The notes under the pieces are model-generated. The model did not search any database. It was not told the DNA's origin and saw only the letters and a program-made list of their open reading frames with translations. DNA of 64,000 nucleotides, from positions 62,001 through 126,000 of the forward strand of contig RCAB01000114.1 in the NCBI GenBank assembly GCA_003640385.1. The letters are read 5' to 3'. The translations under genes were made by a program, and so were the position numbers. Source of the DNA: Setaria digitata (Eukaryota > Nematoda > Chromadorea > Rhabditida > Setariidae). This document shows, in pieces, positions 14,485-36,136 of the stretch; positions within the stretch are counted from its first letter, which is position 1; every line of letters starts with the position of its first letter.

Positions 14485-16890
14485 TATTTGCATTATAGAT
14501 GGCGCCCCAAAGGTGGGCACTGATAAATTTATAATGCCGCTTTTTTCTTTTCATTCCATTCATGAATTAGGCGTACGGATACGATAGCAGTAAGTTGATC
14601 ATAGACAACCTTTTACCCAATCACAAGGGGGGCAATTTTCCCCGCATTTCCCGTTAACCGGGAAAAAATATAATTACGGATAAGGTCACTTTTCTTTTTT
14701 TTTTTTTTTTTTTAACGGGTGATAAAAAATACCGCATACCGGAAATATCACTGATACTACAAATGAATGATTTTTGCAAATGAAATTTTTATCAATGAGT
14801 TAATTATGTTGGTTTAATTTTGAGAAGTAAATTTAATGATAATGTTTTATTTATTGTTTCCGAGTAGTTGCTGATAAAATTTTTAGTTCACTGATAAATC
14901 TGATATACATATCGTTGTTGATACAATCTTAGTTAATTAATTAATAAGTTCAGCGCATGTATGTGTCCTTTAATTTTTGATGTAATTTTAGTTAGATACA
15001 TTTGCCGCACAAATATATTTGATTATTGATATGATTTTAATTCATAAATTTAATGCCTATATGTATTTTCTAATTACGGATGCAACTCTGATCAATAAAG
15101 TCTAGCACATATTTCATATTAATGATATAATTTTAAGAAGAAATAAATTTAGTAGATGCATGCAAATATTTTAATTATTGATATGATCATAATCAATGGA
15201 ACAGATATGTATGTAACTTAATTATAATTGGATAAATTTACTATATGTGTGCATATTGCAATGTAATCTAATCATCAAATAAATTTAATACATATTCGCA
15301 TCATTGTCACAGTTTTAAAACAACAAAATTCATGGGAATTGTGTGCTTTTATTTGCTAGCTAAGTATAAACTTCACCATGAACTTATCCTGTGGTGCCGA
15401 TTAAAATGAAAATTTGATCAACAGTAAATAAAACAACGTTTTCATTTATTCGCATCATCCTACTCTAGTTTTCACTGCTTCATGAACAAAAAAAAAAAGA
15501 AAAAAAAAGAAATATAGTGAATAACTGGAAGAGAATAAAAGCTATTTACAATAAAAAGTTTTTTCTTTAATATAGAATAATAAAAATTGCATGATTTTTT
15601 TTTCTTTTTTAAACAATGCTCAACGTATTTCATAGTTTAACAATCGGAACAAGCAAAAAAAAAAGGGAAGAAAATTTCAGAAAATCATTTTTTTTTCTTT
15701 TTAATGAAAACTTTTGTAAGTTGTGATTCGAGAAAAGGTTTTATGTTCACCGTTATTATTAGCAATGACTTACAAAGATGCCGCTAAGTTTCTGAAAGAA
15801 TTGAGAAAGTGTGGGAACACCGTTGAAAGTAAGACAAACTGACTAGCAAAGATGAGATCATCTATTTCTTCCATACAAGTAAAATATTAGTGGCATTTTT
15901 TCTGATAATTAATGATTAAATGTCCGGCTTGTCATCCTATACTTAACCAACCGGATGGAATATAAAAATATATATCTCTCGACCAATTATCTTCTCTTCC
16001 GACCTTATGCCGGTATAGCTGAGAACATAGTACCACCTCGACCAGGAAACATCTGGTTTAGCAAATCCCAAAAAGAAATTACAAATGCTCCTTTCCTCTA
16101 TCGTTGCAGTTATATCAAAGAAAAACAAATGAAGGATAAAATAACAAACAATCCATCGGGTGATAAAGGATTCAAAAAAAAAAAGTAATAGAAAAAGAAC
16201 GACCAAATACTGAAATAAAGACCGGAAATCAACTTAAAAACTGAAGTTCAAGAAAAGAAATATTCGGCAAGATAAAAAAAGGCAAAAAAACTTGAGGCAT
16301 AAATTTCTTCGAAACTTAGTTTTAAAAAAAGTTACTAAAAACTTTCAGGAAACAAAATGAAATAGGCAAAGTAAGATCAAAATTCAGATGGGAGGAATCC
16401 TTTAACATATATCACAGTTTCTGAAGAGTCCCACATTATTGTAAATAATAACTTTATCGACTGAGTTAATCCGTCTTTTACATTGAAACTCTTTAGAAAA
16501 GAGAAAGATGTAAGAAGGATTCAAAAGCGTTACGCTAAATTTTGTCCTTTTATTTCGTACAACAAAATTACAATTTAGAAAAATAAAAAATTAATGTGGC
16601 GCAACAAATAAAAACGGAAAAGAATCTTTGAAAAGTATGAAAATTAAAGATTTACAGCTCTAAGAATAAAATTTTTCTTCCGTGCATTTCTTTAATCTTT
16701 AGGTTAATATACATTTTTTTTCAAAAACAAAATGATGCTGAACAAGATCACTAAAAAATTAAATTAAATTAAAATTAATGTACAATTACTGAAAGAAAAA
16801 ACCTAAAAAACATACGGAAAGGAAAAAAATCCTTCTAACATAAAAAAAAAAGATAAGACATGACATGGAAAGTCAATGCTACGAAATAAA

Positions 16891-19800
16891 TTAATCGCTA
16901 CGTGAACGAAATTTTTGACTTAGACATTTATTCTTCTTTTTTGCTGCTTTAATCATCTCATACAATGAGGCTTTGGATGGCAGAGGAAGATCTTTTTGAA
17001 ATTCCTAAAAGCATTTGAAAATTCATCGTGTTCATTTTTTTTTTTTCAAAATAAAATTCGTAATATATAATGCAGAATAATAAATAAATCTCAATACCTC
17101 GAAACAAGTTCTTTTTAACACTTTTTTTTTCTTTACAGCTTCTTTCACACTTTTTTTTTCTACACTAAACTAAATATGAAAAACAAAAAACGGAGAAAAG
17201 TTAATTTTCAATAAAAAATGAAATATGCTTACGAACATGAAATATAAAACTTTACGAATTATAAACTACCAACTTCCATGAAGTTATGCGTGTCGATAAA
17301 ACTTCCACTCCAGTTATTCAAAGCTTTGGATAGTTTAGCTTCGAGGCTCTTCGCATTATGAACACTTTCTACAGCAAAATTACTAGTCACTGCGTAGATT
17401 CGACGCACACTGCCACCACGCGATTTTTGCCCGACTATAACAAAGTGATCGATATCACCTGTGTTAGAAACATGTCTGAAAATTTGAAAATTTAAGTTTT
17501 AAAACTTCTTCCTTTTTTTTTAAAACTTTTTCCAACTCATTTTAGAAAATATTTGAAATAAAAAAAGTATAATGTAGGTAAAATGATACGAAGAGGAAAT
17601 TTATTTGCCTAACATTCTTGAATGGTGCGTATTAAGCCTTACGTTCCACAACACGGCTCGATGATATCCTGGCCTAACAAATTTGAACTTTCAATCGTGA
17701 CAATCCGATATGAATTCCAGAAGGCAGTCTCCTGGAAAAAAAAAAGAAAAAAACGTAAAAAAAGTTACGATATTAGGGGGATCAAAAGTATAAATTCCTG
17801 AGACCCTAATTTATATATTCTGAAGTTCCAAACATCAATAAATAATTGGAAAATCAGAATAAAAAAAATACCTGCGCGATATCAAATGCAGAGAAATTCT
17901 TATGCATCGAACCCAATTCTTTTTGTGGAATAAATTTCACCACAACATTTAAATTACTCTTAATAATTTCATTTACCGTCGCCATTACTTCTTCAATCTG
18001 CAATATACTTTGTCAAGTCAATCTCATTTTTTTTAAAGAGATTTCCACACCACTATAATAACTTCAACAAAGAAGCAGCAATGTTTGACTTCTTATGTAT
18101 AAATTTCAAAAAAAAAAACTACATCGAAATCTCAAAGAAATCGAAATGAAATGTGATTAAATTCAAAACGAAAAGGACAATTAAATTTTAAAAAAGCAAA
18201 ACGACAAACAAGGTTTTATATAATTCCACTAAAATGAAGGACATTTGAGGTGTGTGTCTATTTACACGGTAGAATTAGGAGATCCATGGATCTAAATCTC
18301 TACTAACTGATTCAAGAAAAAAGACTATGTCTTTGAGTTCTTGATTAAAGCAACTTCATTCGAAGCAACAAACACCGAAACAGAAAGTCTGATTATGGAG
18401 AGAGGACAAACAAACTCAGAAAAGAAAAACAGGCTGTCAAATAAGAAGAAAAAACAAACTTTTTCAAGGCCTAATTTTGCATTAGCGACAAAAAAGTCAA
18501 AGTATAGCTTCTCGGGACCAATAAAAGAACCCATCTGACGGATCGGTAAACCAAACACCTTTTCAAGAGCAAAATGAAGAATGTGGGTGGCGGTATGGCC
18601 ACGCATTAAGGAAAGCCGCTGTTTCTGAAAAGAAAAAGCGATAAAATTAATAACATAATAACATTTCTGCACAATCAAAAAATTATTATAGACTAAACTC
18701 AAAATACCAGGAAGAGAAAGAAACATTAATTCCCTCACTCAATAACGGTTAATAAAAGTTCCAAAGTGGGTTCCATATAATCCTAAACAAGACAAACGAG
18801 TCAACCATTTTGCAATGAAACTCAATAGTGGAACTGTGGAAATGAAGTGGATAAGAAAAATAAATGTAGAAATAAAAAGATCTAGACAGTTTTTTCATGC
18901 TAACAGTTGATAGAAGTTTTAAGACTCCAAATAAATTTTGAAATCGCTGTAAACTCACAGGATCTATGATCTGCATCAAGGTTATTCCCTTTTTCAAAAT
19001 CTGGCTATCTGCTGTTACTTCACCTGTATGGATAATATAACCATTTCGTCTTTTTACACTGTTCACAATAAATATTACATTCTGAAAAATATGAAAGGAG
19101 AATTAAACTAATGAATACTGACAAAAAATAACACTTAGAAACTGTTTTATACCAGCTGTATTTTCATACAACGAATCATTCCATATTAAAACATGGATTA
19201 TTCAATTTTTGTAATAAAAAACTAAGATCCGAAAAATAGAGAAATAAAAATTACATTTAAGCTATCCCGAAATATGCCTCTATCATGCAACTGCCCTCCC
19301 TGCTCAGCAAAAAAAACCGTCGAATCCATGATTACAGATCCTGTTTCTCCTGGTTTAAGCATCATAACGCTTCTTCCATTGGCATCAAACAATGCCACAA
19401 CTGTACCCGTCCTGCTCGGAAACTCTAAATTGTCTGGATGATTTTAAACTGTTCAAAAGGAAAGAAATGTAAATCCTCTGTTTCCCTCCAGGATCAAAAA
19501 ATGTAAGCTACATACCGTATTCACCCACTTCAACCCGCTTACAACTGTATTTTTCTGAGTCATTCGTTGGCATTATGCCATTCAGCATCAGCTCTTCTAC
19601 ATCAATTTTTTGCCAAGCTTCATTTTCCGCTTTCTGAGCTTTCTAAAATTTTTCTTCCATTGATAGATAATTCAGTTGCCTACTGCTTCCTAATTATCAG
19701 ACCTATTCATTAGGTATCAATAAATCTTTAGTAAGGATGCTCACGCTATGAAAATCTTATCCATCTTAGAACTCCAAACTATAAAAGTTAACTACCTTTT

Positions 19801-22800
19801 ATATGTGTCACTTATCTTCTTCTTTTTCTTCCAAAAAAAAATTATTCATAAAAAATACTGCTTGAAAATAATATTCATTTTTGTCCAAAATATTCTCATC
19901 TTTTTTAAAACATATCTTATGCTTCTTATATTTCGTAAACTTGTGTACGGGAGAGGATAACATGAAATTTAACGAGTTCTCAACAAGAAATTCTCGCTTC
20001 TTTTTTTTCTTTTTTTTTTTTGCAAAAACACTGTCTACTGCAAATATTAAAAATCTAGTAAAAAAGGTACACACAGTAATTACTTCAACAAAGCAAAAAT
20101 CACTTGAAACTCCGTGAAACACTGATGGAATCCATCGACATCGACCTCCAGACCCTTTTCACTGCAAAACTGCTGAATTATTGGTAGTGGAAGACCGTAT
20201 GTTCCCGACAACATCCATGCGATTTCTCCTAAACTCAGATAAACTTGCTACCTAAAACAAACACATTCGCCTCACACATGACAAGAGCAAATAAAAAAAG
20301 TATAAAAAAATAGGTACAAGATAAATCTTCACTTCAGTTAACAGTTCAAAGTTTCAAAATTAACTGTTCATTTCAATCACGGTGGATCGGAAGAATTGAA
20401 GTGAAATTAAAATATTTCAAGTTTTAACACAGAGCCGCACCGTTTCCAAAAACATGCCCTCAATAATCAGCCAACTGTCGGTTATATCCATTTTCTAGGG
20501 CAAATTAATCTCTAGGTCAAAAAAGAGCCATACCTGGCAGTAGATGTGGATACGACACGATATTATGCTGAAGCAGTTTGTGGCCCTTATCATAACTTTT
20601 CCAAAACAATTGTTCCTCAGACCTAATCGTTTCGGCTATTACAGTTTCACTCGCTGCGATATCTTCGTATAGCAAAGTCTGTTAAAATAAAAAACAAAAA
20701 AAGAAAAAATTGAACAAACTTATTCAGAAATTTTACGTTCATTTGTTCGAAAATTCGACTAAATAATTAGACTTACCATATGCTTTATAAAGTTAGGTAC
20801 CAAAGATGCTAGAGTTCCACGATCCGCACCAAGAGAAATAGTCAGATTCAATGCAGCACGTCTTAAAACTCGTCGAAGATTAAAACTGAAAAGTGATTTT
20901 AGCAAGGTGATACTGTTAGAAAAAAGTATTTGTGGAAACTCAATCTATTAAACATATGGAAACAAAGGAATGGTAAGTTAGTTAGGCTAAAAAGCTGGAA
21001 AATTAACTAGTCTATAGTAGAACTAACTTCTAACAACAACAAAACAAACAGAGATATTCTCGATGAGGAACCATATTATATAAATACACTGGACATATTC
21101 AAACATAAATCTTTGATATATATGAATAATGAAGTTCAGAGAAGCAATTTTTTACATCAAATGATGGATACCAAGATAAAAGCTTAAAAAGATAAATTTC
21201 AGAGAGGAACCAACCCTCGATTTCGTGGACCAGGTTCAACACCATCTGAAATCATAATGCAAGCAGCTCGAAGATGATCCGCAATAATCCGATACGCTGT
21301 GTCAGTTCCATTACTATCGGCATCTCCCACTCGTCCAGCATATCCTTTGACCTTACAACACTAAAAAGTTGAAAAATAAGAAAAAAAAAGTAATCCTGAG
21401 TTCAAAGAGTAAAGCAGAAAGAAAACCCAAATGTTTCCATATTTATTAAAATTTAAAAGATTAGAAACCAACCTTCTCAATGACTTCCATTAACGGAAGG
21501 AAAAGGTCAGTACTGTAAGAAGATTGTACTCCTTGGACAACACTCACTAGTCGTTCGAAGCCCATTCCGCAATCTATATACAACGTTGATAAATTAGTGA
21601 TTCTGCTTGATATATCCCTGTGATAAAATAAACTATTACTATTATGGATTGACGCAGTATATCCAATTCCTCCCAATTTCTATTCATGTTTTCTATTCAT
21701 CCTAAATTTTTTGAAATAGTGAATTTCTTTTAAGAATGCTGAACTTTCTTGAACAATGATTAAAGCTTCAGAAGATCTTACCTGTTGAATTGCATAAAAA
21801 CAAGATTCCAAATTTCGACCACTGTTGGATCTTCTGAATTTACAAGTTTCTGTGCACTTCGATTACCAATAAGATCATAATGAATTTCCGTGCATGGACC
21901 GCAAGGACCCGTTTGAGCCATTTCCCAAAAATTATAATTAATACCAAAGCCAAGAACGCGATCCTCGGGGATACTGAAAATTAGAGAAGTCACAACCTAG
22001 ACGTTGCTCCAAAGCTTATTTATGAAATGGAATAAAACTTAAACTATACCCTAATTCAATCCAAATATCACGGCATTCGTGATCCTCCCCTAATTTCATC
22101 CTTTCATCTCCACTGAAATATGTGACATATAATCGATCAGGTGGTATCTTGAGAATATCCGTGAGGAAATTCCACGCATAACGACAAGCTTCTACCTGGA
22201 AAAAAAGAACCAGTTTGACTGATCAAAAAACCTTATACGAGATTTGAAAACACAGTCAGAGCTTTAAATTTCCTCTCAACTAATAACATCTAATGATAAC
22301 TTCTGTTTCTCGATCACTATATCAATTTACTGTTGAGTCACAGCATAATCAAAAATGCAGCATCAAACCGCATCAAACATCAACATACATAAAAACTCTT
22401 TTTTCACAAAAAAAAAGGTGATTTCTAAGCATCATTCTATTCTGCCATAATAATCAACAGCAATACAATTCAGGTATTTTTTTAGCAACTACCAAAGCAG
22501 CAGTGAATCATGCAAGAATAGGAATATAATAAACTATACAACCTTTGAATAACCACCAAAGGAATAATTCCCCAGCATTTCGAAAAATGTATGATGTGTT
22601 AAATCACGTCCAACATTGTCAAAATCATTATGTTTACCACCAATACGAATACACTTTTGCCAATTAACAACATCACGTAAATCAGCAAATTTGCCCTCGG
22701 TATATTTAGCGCCCAGAAAAAGTGGCTTGAACTAAAAATAGCAAAAAAAAAAAACAATTATATCTAATAAAAACATAAAAATTTAAGTAATGCACAACTT

Positions 22801-23309
22801 TTATGTTTTGATATTATAAAGAAAAATCAAGCTTGCATGGGCTTACAGTACTTCTTTAGAAGAACGTAGAAGATTCAGGAATTTTCAAGTAGCTAGTAAT
22901 AAATGGATTGCCCATTTTGTGAAACTAATCAGATTTTGGTCTCTTATTAAGTGAAATCAAAATTTTAGGTTTTTCAATTTAGAAATTTTTGGAAAAGTTT
23001 TTGCAGCAGGAGTTGGGAAATTTGTGAAAGTATAGCAAAGCAACTTAAGTAAAATCAAATGTTGGAGTGCTTAAAGAGTTTCAAAACGCATAAGATATCT
23101 ACTTGATTCATTCCCGCACTCACAAATGCAACAGAGCTGTCATCTTCTGGAATAACAGATGAAGAAGGAATATATATATGATTATGTTTTTTGAAATACT
23201 CTAAGAATGATAAGCGGATCTGCTGTGCTGATAAGTGTCGTACAGGTATACGTAAACATCTGATGGCCCATATTTGCCAGCAATTCCTTAGCCTCAATCT
23301 ATTATTCAT
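16891..23309 (-). CDS. aars-2-like (mitochondrial AlaRS): Mitochondrial alanyl-tRNA synthetase (residual C-Ala type)
   Basis: Charges mitochondrial tRNA-Ala with alanine. Exons (minus strand): 23309-23103, 22731-22543, 22195-22050, 21973-21782, 21617-21473, 21360-21215, 20885-20777, 20678-20534, 20228-20104, 19642-19516, 19433-19255, 19081-18959, 18624-18460, 17997-17872, 17731-17643, 17475-17274, 17169-17098, 17004-16891. All splice sites are GT-AG and phases match, giving 866 aa. An Arg-rich amphipathic N-terminus (about residues 1-28) looks like a mitochondrial presequence. The class II catalytic core follows ([45 protein letters not shown]). The editing-domain zinc ligands are present: HTATH (621-625) and CCGTH (735-739). 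After that only about 127 residues remain, ending in a Lys-rich tail, where cytosolic AlaRS has a much larger C-terminal part. C. elegans mitochondrial AlaRS is likewise known to keep only a residual C-Ala. The ATG at 23309 was chosen because it lies 21 nt after a TTTTGCAG acceptor; GTG at 23312 is not used. Confidence 0.93.
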
Positions 23310-23338
23310 CACAAATGCATTCCAATTTCTGCAAAAGA
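23310..23338 (-). other. Candidate spliced-leader acceptor and 21-nt 5' UTR of the AlaRS gene
   Basis: Reading the minus strand, TCTCTTTTGCAG ends at 23331 and the start codon follows after 21 nt. A T-rich acceptor this close to the ATG is typical of nematode trans-splicing, though an intron in the 5' UTR would look the same. Confidence 0.5.
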
Positions 23339-25471
23339 GAAAATTAGATTAAAATTAAAATAAGTTATGCAGATAAATTTTGTCCTCATTTTCTCAATAT
23401 AGCATAAATAATTCACACCTACACTTACACTTGTATTCATCCCCATATATATATAAAAATACCTTTTTTCGAACATAACTATATACTCATATTAATAATA
23501 TTTCCTCTACGGTCACATATTAGGCATTGGCAAAATGAGAAAGGCACAAAAGCAAACTTTAGCAGTAGCAATCAATATTTTCACTTCGATTATACCTCAA
23601 TCAATCATCTTAATCTCAATTTTCAACTCAACTACCTTAATTATTCTTAACAGTTGCACGATTTTCACTTCAACATTGCTACTGCTGAATACATTACTCA
23701 CTACTGCTTATAGTACAATAATAAATTCATGGCAATTAATAAAGTACTTTCAGAATAACTAAAGTAATATTTCACACTACACGAATTGAAAATAAAATTA
23801 AAATCGAAATAAATTCTTAAGATTCTTGTACAAAAATCTTGAACATCCTCAGGAAATGAAAAAATCCCCTACCAACGGATAACCAACCAGCTCAGTCCCA
23901 TTAATTACCTCATATTGGCGTTGAGCCGGAATGAAAATAACGTCTCATTCGAATTTGTCCTTCGCTCGGTTGAACTTTTTATGAAGAGATTTGTTATCGC
24001 ATTTAGACAGGCACATGCATCGGTAAATGCAGTACGGTGACTATTACACCAAGCCTAGTATGATGACGAGCTTATGAAGCCTAGCACAATGACCATATGC
24101 TAAGCTCAGTACGATAACTAACCAGCCTGCGAGGTTTAATATGTTTGTTTAGATTAGTCTAGCCATCGCATTGCGATTCTGTATCACTCACGATGATAAA
24201 ATAGCCGATTCGCTTTTTTTGATAAATTAGTATGGAATTCTGTCCTATGTATAATTACCATATCATACGTGAAAAAAAGTTGAAATGCGTGCATCTCTTA
24301 TACTACTGTATTTTACTCATTACCATACTTCTTGTATTTCTGTATCTCATTCGCACCGTATCTTCCCTGTTATATTTCGTGTACGGTGTTAGAAAAATAT
24401 ATGCATACTTTATTAGTAGGGTTTAAAATGTTACAGGACATAAAAAATTTGCAAACTTACTGTTTCTTTTACTACCACATGTAAAGTTCACACAAGGAAT
24501 TTTTTGATACCACAAATATCCTTCATCGTCATTTACATATTTGAATTAAAAAAAGTAAAACATGGTATTTCCATGTATTCACTCGATATATTTTGCATTA
24601 ATTAAAAATGCAATATTAATTTACAAAAATTCATTGTTTGAAATAAAATATATTATACTTGATAACTTATATATATAAAATTTCATCCATTTACAAGTTT
24701 TTGCGACGTTAAATTTGACTTTTTTGTTTTTTTTTTTCGTCATCCTCCTTTCTCTTTAAATTTATATTCGATGTACGATGATTTATTCATCTTATCGGTA
24801 AAAACTTATTACACTTATGAACAAATTTTTCTTGAGAATAATTTTCATTTATCAAATGACTAAAACATACGTGATTTTGAAAGAATCTGAAGAGATTCCA
24901 AAAAAATCAACTATATATATGATTCTTATGTAAACTGACAGAATAAGATTAATGACTGAAAATGATTAAGCGTAGCTGTTCATAATCAGCAGGGAAATTT
25001 TTATTCATAAATAGCAGAAAATACAATTTTGTTATTTTGGTTTTTGATTATGTGATGTAGTCTGAAATCTGGCAAATACATTATTAAAAATTAGAATGGA
25101 AATTTTTGTTAAAAAGAAGTTCCTGTTATAATGAAGTAGAAATATTGAATTTTCTGATGCACAATCTCTCATTTGTAATATTAAATTTCGATTTTTTTTC
25201 TTCTAACAAGAAAACAGCAATTCTAAGCAAATAGAATGCTTCAGAATTACTGAAATAAACCTTCTCATTTCTCAAAGAATCAATTCATATCCAATTAAAT
25301 CTTTTTGAAAATATAATAATAATAGTAATAATAATAGAAAAACAACAATATTTGATCAAAACAATATTTCAGGCTCCTCAGAAACCTATGAAATTTAAAA
25401 CATCAAACATTTGATATTAATAACTGAAATAATTATAAATATAACAACGTAGAATACATAACATAAGAATA
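23339..25471. other. Intergenic: AlaRS 5' flank and ME-A 3' flank
   Basis: Less repetitive than the left third of the window around 23930-24230, where the minus-strand AlaRS promoter should lie. The rest is AT-rich. Open frames of 60-75 codons here have no recognisable similarity. Confidence 0.5.
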
Positions 25472-32649
<7,178 letters not shown>

Positions 32650-32680
32650 CCTTTGCACACGTATAATAACCTGAAAATTA
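32650..32680 (-). other. Candidate spliced-leader acceptor and 21-nt 5' UTR of ME-A
   Basis: On the minus strand TAATTTTCAG ends at 32671 and the ATG comes 21 nt later at 32649. No in-frame stop separates them, so an upstream coding exon cannot be excluded, but the presequence-like N-terminus favours this start. Confidence 0.5.
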
Positions 32681-33783
32681 AACATTTACTTTAATTTCAG
32701 TTTTATTCTTTTGAAGAAAATTTCGTTGTCAATCAATCCGCAATAATTTTATACAAAAATTTTTATGAATGATAAAGCAAATAAACGTAAATTCGATATT
32801 TTAGCATCATATACGATGGGCAAAATGAACTTCCACCGGTACTGTCTAGCATCAACATTTTACGGAAATTTCAATTGCAACTTGCAGAGGAATTGAAAAT
32901 AGAATGAAAGTACGGTAAAGTATGGAGTTAATTTATATCTGACCTTAAATTTAAACCATAACCCAGCATGATGCTCCGCATAGTGAGCAGATTAGGGCAC
33001 CGTCATTTATTTCGCTAATAGTCGATTGAATATCAACGAATCATACGGTATTAGAATAATTTTAATATCAACTCAGAGATTAAACTGCTCAATCATAAAT
33101 TTTTTGAACAAAACACCACCAACAATCATTTCCTTTCTGAAAGAGTCTTTCACTAAGGTTAACTGTGGAGATTTTCAGCAATTATAGTTATGTAGAAGAT
33201 ATCATCTGACTAGTGATAAATGATAAAGAATGCTAGATTATTAGCTGTTAACAATTTTAGTAGGAAGTACGGTAATGCATTACATCGAATCATCTTTGAT
33301 ATTAAATCAAAACTGTAGCGTAACATAACGTGGGTTACTGTAAGCAGACTTACGCGCTATGAGCAGGTATAGCATATATATAGTATATAGGTACGGTATA
33401 GTATTGTGTCAATTTATCTCTAGCCTCAAGTCAAGACCGCAACTTGGCACAACATGTTGACATTAAGTAAATTTATTCCTTTTTTCTTCTACAAGCAAAT
33501 CAAATAAACGCATGCAAACATTATTCCTTAGATCGAAACTAGAATAATCCATGCAAAAAATGAAGCCATTTTTAAGTAATACAGTAATACAGTTGATTCG
33601 TTTCTTTTTTTTTTGGTATTTTTTTTCTAAAGCGATAGATCTCAAATTCATAAGGAAACAATTATTACTATGTATTAAATTCATAGGGAAAATAAAAGAT
33701 TTTATTAGGAAATTATTTTCGCTAATACGGAAGGATTCATGAAGGGAATGATTATCAAATTTATGTGAACACTAATTTCATTA

Positions 33784-33940
33784 ATTATCAAATTTTGTTA
33801 AGAAATTTAGACTTACAAACTTCCACTCTGTCAACTAAAATTGGCCTAAACTGAATTGANATAAATTATCGAATTTTGTTAAGAAATTTAGACTTACAAA
33901 CTTTCACTCTGTCAACTAAAATTGGCCTAAACTGAATTGA
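33784..33940. repeat. 76-bp direct duplication around a single N
   Basis: Bases 33784-33859 recur nearly identically at 33865-33940 with the N at 33860 between them. The few mismatches (for example CTTCC against CTTTC) suggest two haplotypes or unmerged contig ends. Confidence 0.85.
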
Positions 33941-36070
33941 TTAATTTAATTTGGTAGAGAATTAAGTTAACTTAAATTCACGCATTACTATAACTGCAAA
34001 ATAAGCGGCAGAAAAAAAAGGAAAGTAAGATATGGTGTACTTGTTAGCAAAAAAAAAAGACTTGAAATACATCAGCAAATATTTATAAATCTATTTATCA
34101 CTATCCATTTAGTTTGAAGATAAATGAAAATGAATAACAGTAGCATAGGTACATCCAATATATTCGAGAACGGACTACCGTCATAAACAATCCCTCTTAT
34201 TTACTTTATTTTTTTCTTTCGTAAAAAATGAAAAAAAAATGAATAGCTAATATCTTCGATTTCATGTCAGTTTATCAATCTTATAACAAGAAGGAATGTA
34301 GTCTAGGTAACAACAATAATGGAGATAGAGAGGGAAGAGTGAAGGAAATAAAATGATGTGATAGACTCGGACATGATAATATCATCGTTTATCACAATTA
34401 TCAGCACGCACTTATTTCTTTCTTAAAATGATGGATAAAACAAGTCAAGATGAGCGGACAACTCAATTCCCACGGATTTCAACTATTTTCTATTTTCATT
34501 TTCATTAATTCCTTTTTTATGAAAAAGGGAGAAATCAGTAAGCAGATAAATATGAAAAATTGAAAAATTATTCGAATTTTTAAAATTTCGAAAATTGCGA
34601 CAGTTATTAAATTCAGTTGATAGCAAATGATATAAACAATTTTATTTGTACGTGGCATGCATATTTTTCTTTTTCTCACATTAATATTTCTTATATGTAA
34701 ATCGCTAAAACAAAATATGTGAAACAGTAAGAGTACAAGTTTTTATGGAAGATATAGTTTATTGCTAGTGCATGAGGAAACAGTAATTTTATCTGCATGA
34801 TAACAAAATTATCACATCATTATCACTAACCTTCCCATACACCAAATGTATATCATACTGATCATTCATAATTTTATAAGCAATTTTTTCTGATTCATTT
34901 AATGGATGTCGTTAAATTTAATTGAAAGCTTTTTTTTTGGAGTGCAAAAAGGGTAAAAAAAAAAGCCAAACAAAACAAATGGAAAAAGCTAAAGCTACGA
35001 CGCCGATTCGTTTTAACAATACAAATCTATTAATTATGAAAATAAAGTGATGTAGAGAGAGATAACGAATTTAAGTTGTGTCATTATTATAATTAAGAAT
35101 AATTTACTGCAAATTTATTTAACTAATCTATGAAAAAAAAAAATTGCGTACTTCAAATTGAAGTAAAATTTTGAAGTAAAAAGCGAACGCTGAAAACTAA
35201 TAGGATGAAAGAAAAATTAAATAATTACAGATACAAAGTGCAAGCAATCACGTCAGTCGCTGCAGAAAAAAAAAAGAGAAAGAAAACAGAAAAAAGATTG
35301 AAAAATCATGGAAGAATCAAAATTGATTAAAGAAATATTGAAAAATTTTCTGCTACACGTATATGGAGATAACTGATAAGTAGCAAGAGATAATGATAAT
35401 AAATGATGGTTTAAAAAAAACAAAAAACAAAAATTTAGACGAAGGCTTTTTCCTTCAGCATGATCTTATTGTTTTAATTACTTATTACATTATTTTATAA
35501 TTATGCGTCGGTAAGATTGACTTTATCATGATATCATACTGATTTAATAATCATGCATGAATTTAATATGCAAATAACTTTTCCATACACACATGAAGAT
35601 ATTATATTTAATCAATTTCTTGCTACTACAGTTATTTTGGCTCCTTTATTATCTACTACAATATCATATGTTGGTGACCAAACCTATATCGAATATCTTT
35701 TTCAATTTTTAAAAGAAATGAAGAAAAAAAAGAGATAAAGAAGTTGATAATTTCTTTTTAGATTTAACAAACTGAAATACTTATTAGTCGGAATTTTATT
35801 ACGTTTCAATTTTATATAAACTATTATTCTTTTCATAGAACCACCACAACAACAATAATAATTTACTGATATTTGGTAAAATAAATTGTCAGACTTCTTA
35901 AGAGTAAGATTTTATGAATGTCCATATAATGGGATATAAATATTAAACAAATAAACATGGATCTTTATATACATAAAGGTATATTATATATGGTCAAAGA
36001 AGACCGATGATATCAGTGTATGACCATAAATACTATGTGTAAATGAAATATTAAGAAATATTATCAATTA

Positions 36071-36136
36071 TGATAATTATCACGTTTGACGTGTTCAAAT
36101 GATTCCCATTCATGATAAATATCACGTCTGACGTTT
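36071..36136. promoter_or_regulatory. Paired TGATAA..ATCACGT.TGACGT motif
   Basis: A ~24-bp motif occurs twice, at 36071-36092 and 36113-36134: TGATAA, then ATCACGT, then TGACGT, with single-base changes. TGATAA fits a GATA-factor site and TGACGT a CREB/ATF half-site. Whether it regulates anything is unknown; it lies about 3.4 kb upstream of ME-A and about 0.9 kb beyond the stop of ME-B. Confidence 0.3.

Larger units (their letters stand above)
11050..16890. other. Intergenic AT-rich DNA, no gene seen
   Basis: Nearly 6 kb without recognisable exons. Small features inside are listed separately (duplication with N at 12261, CA tract at 14385). A more complex patch at about 15925-16190 has open frames of 77 and 87 codons on opposite strands without recognisable similarity. 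The 3' end of the alanyl-tRNA synthetase gene on the minus strand abuts this region. Confidence 0.5.

Noticed and set aside
15955..16188. 77-codon plus-strand and 87-codon minus-strand frames in a more complex patch
   Set aside because: Opposite-strand frames without recognisable similarity or splice context; left as unexplained sequence.
23535..23762. 75-codon plus-strand frame rich in Ile, Thr and Ser
   Set aside because: Located in the AlaRS 5' flank, low-complexity and without similarity; could pass for a membrane peptide only by composition.
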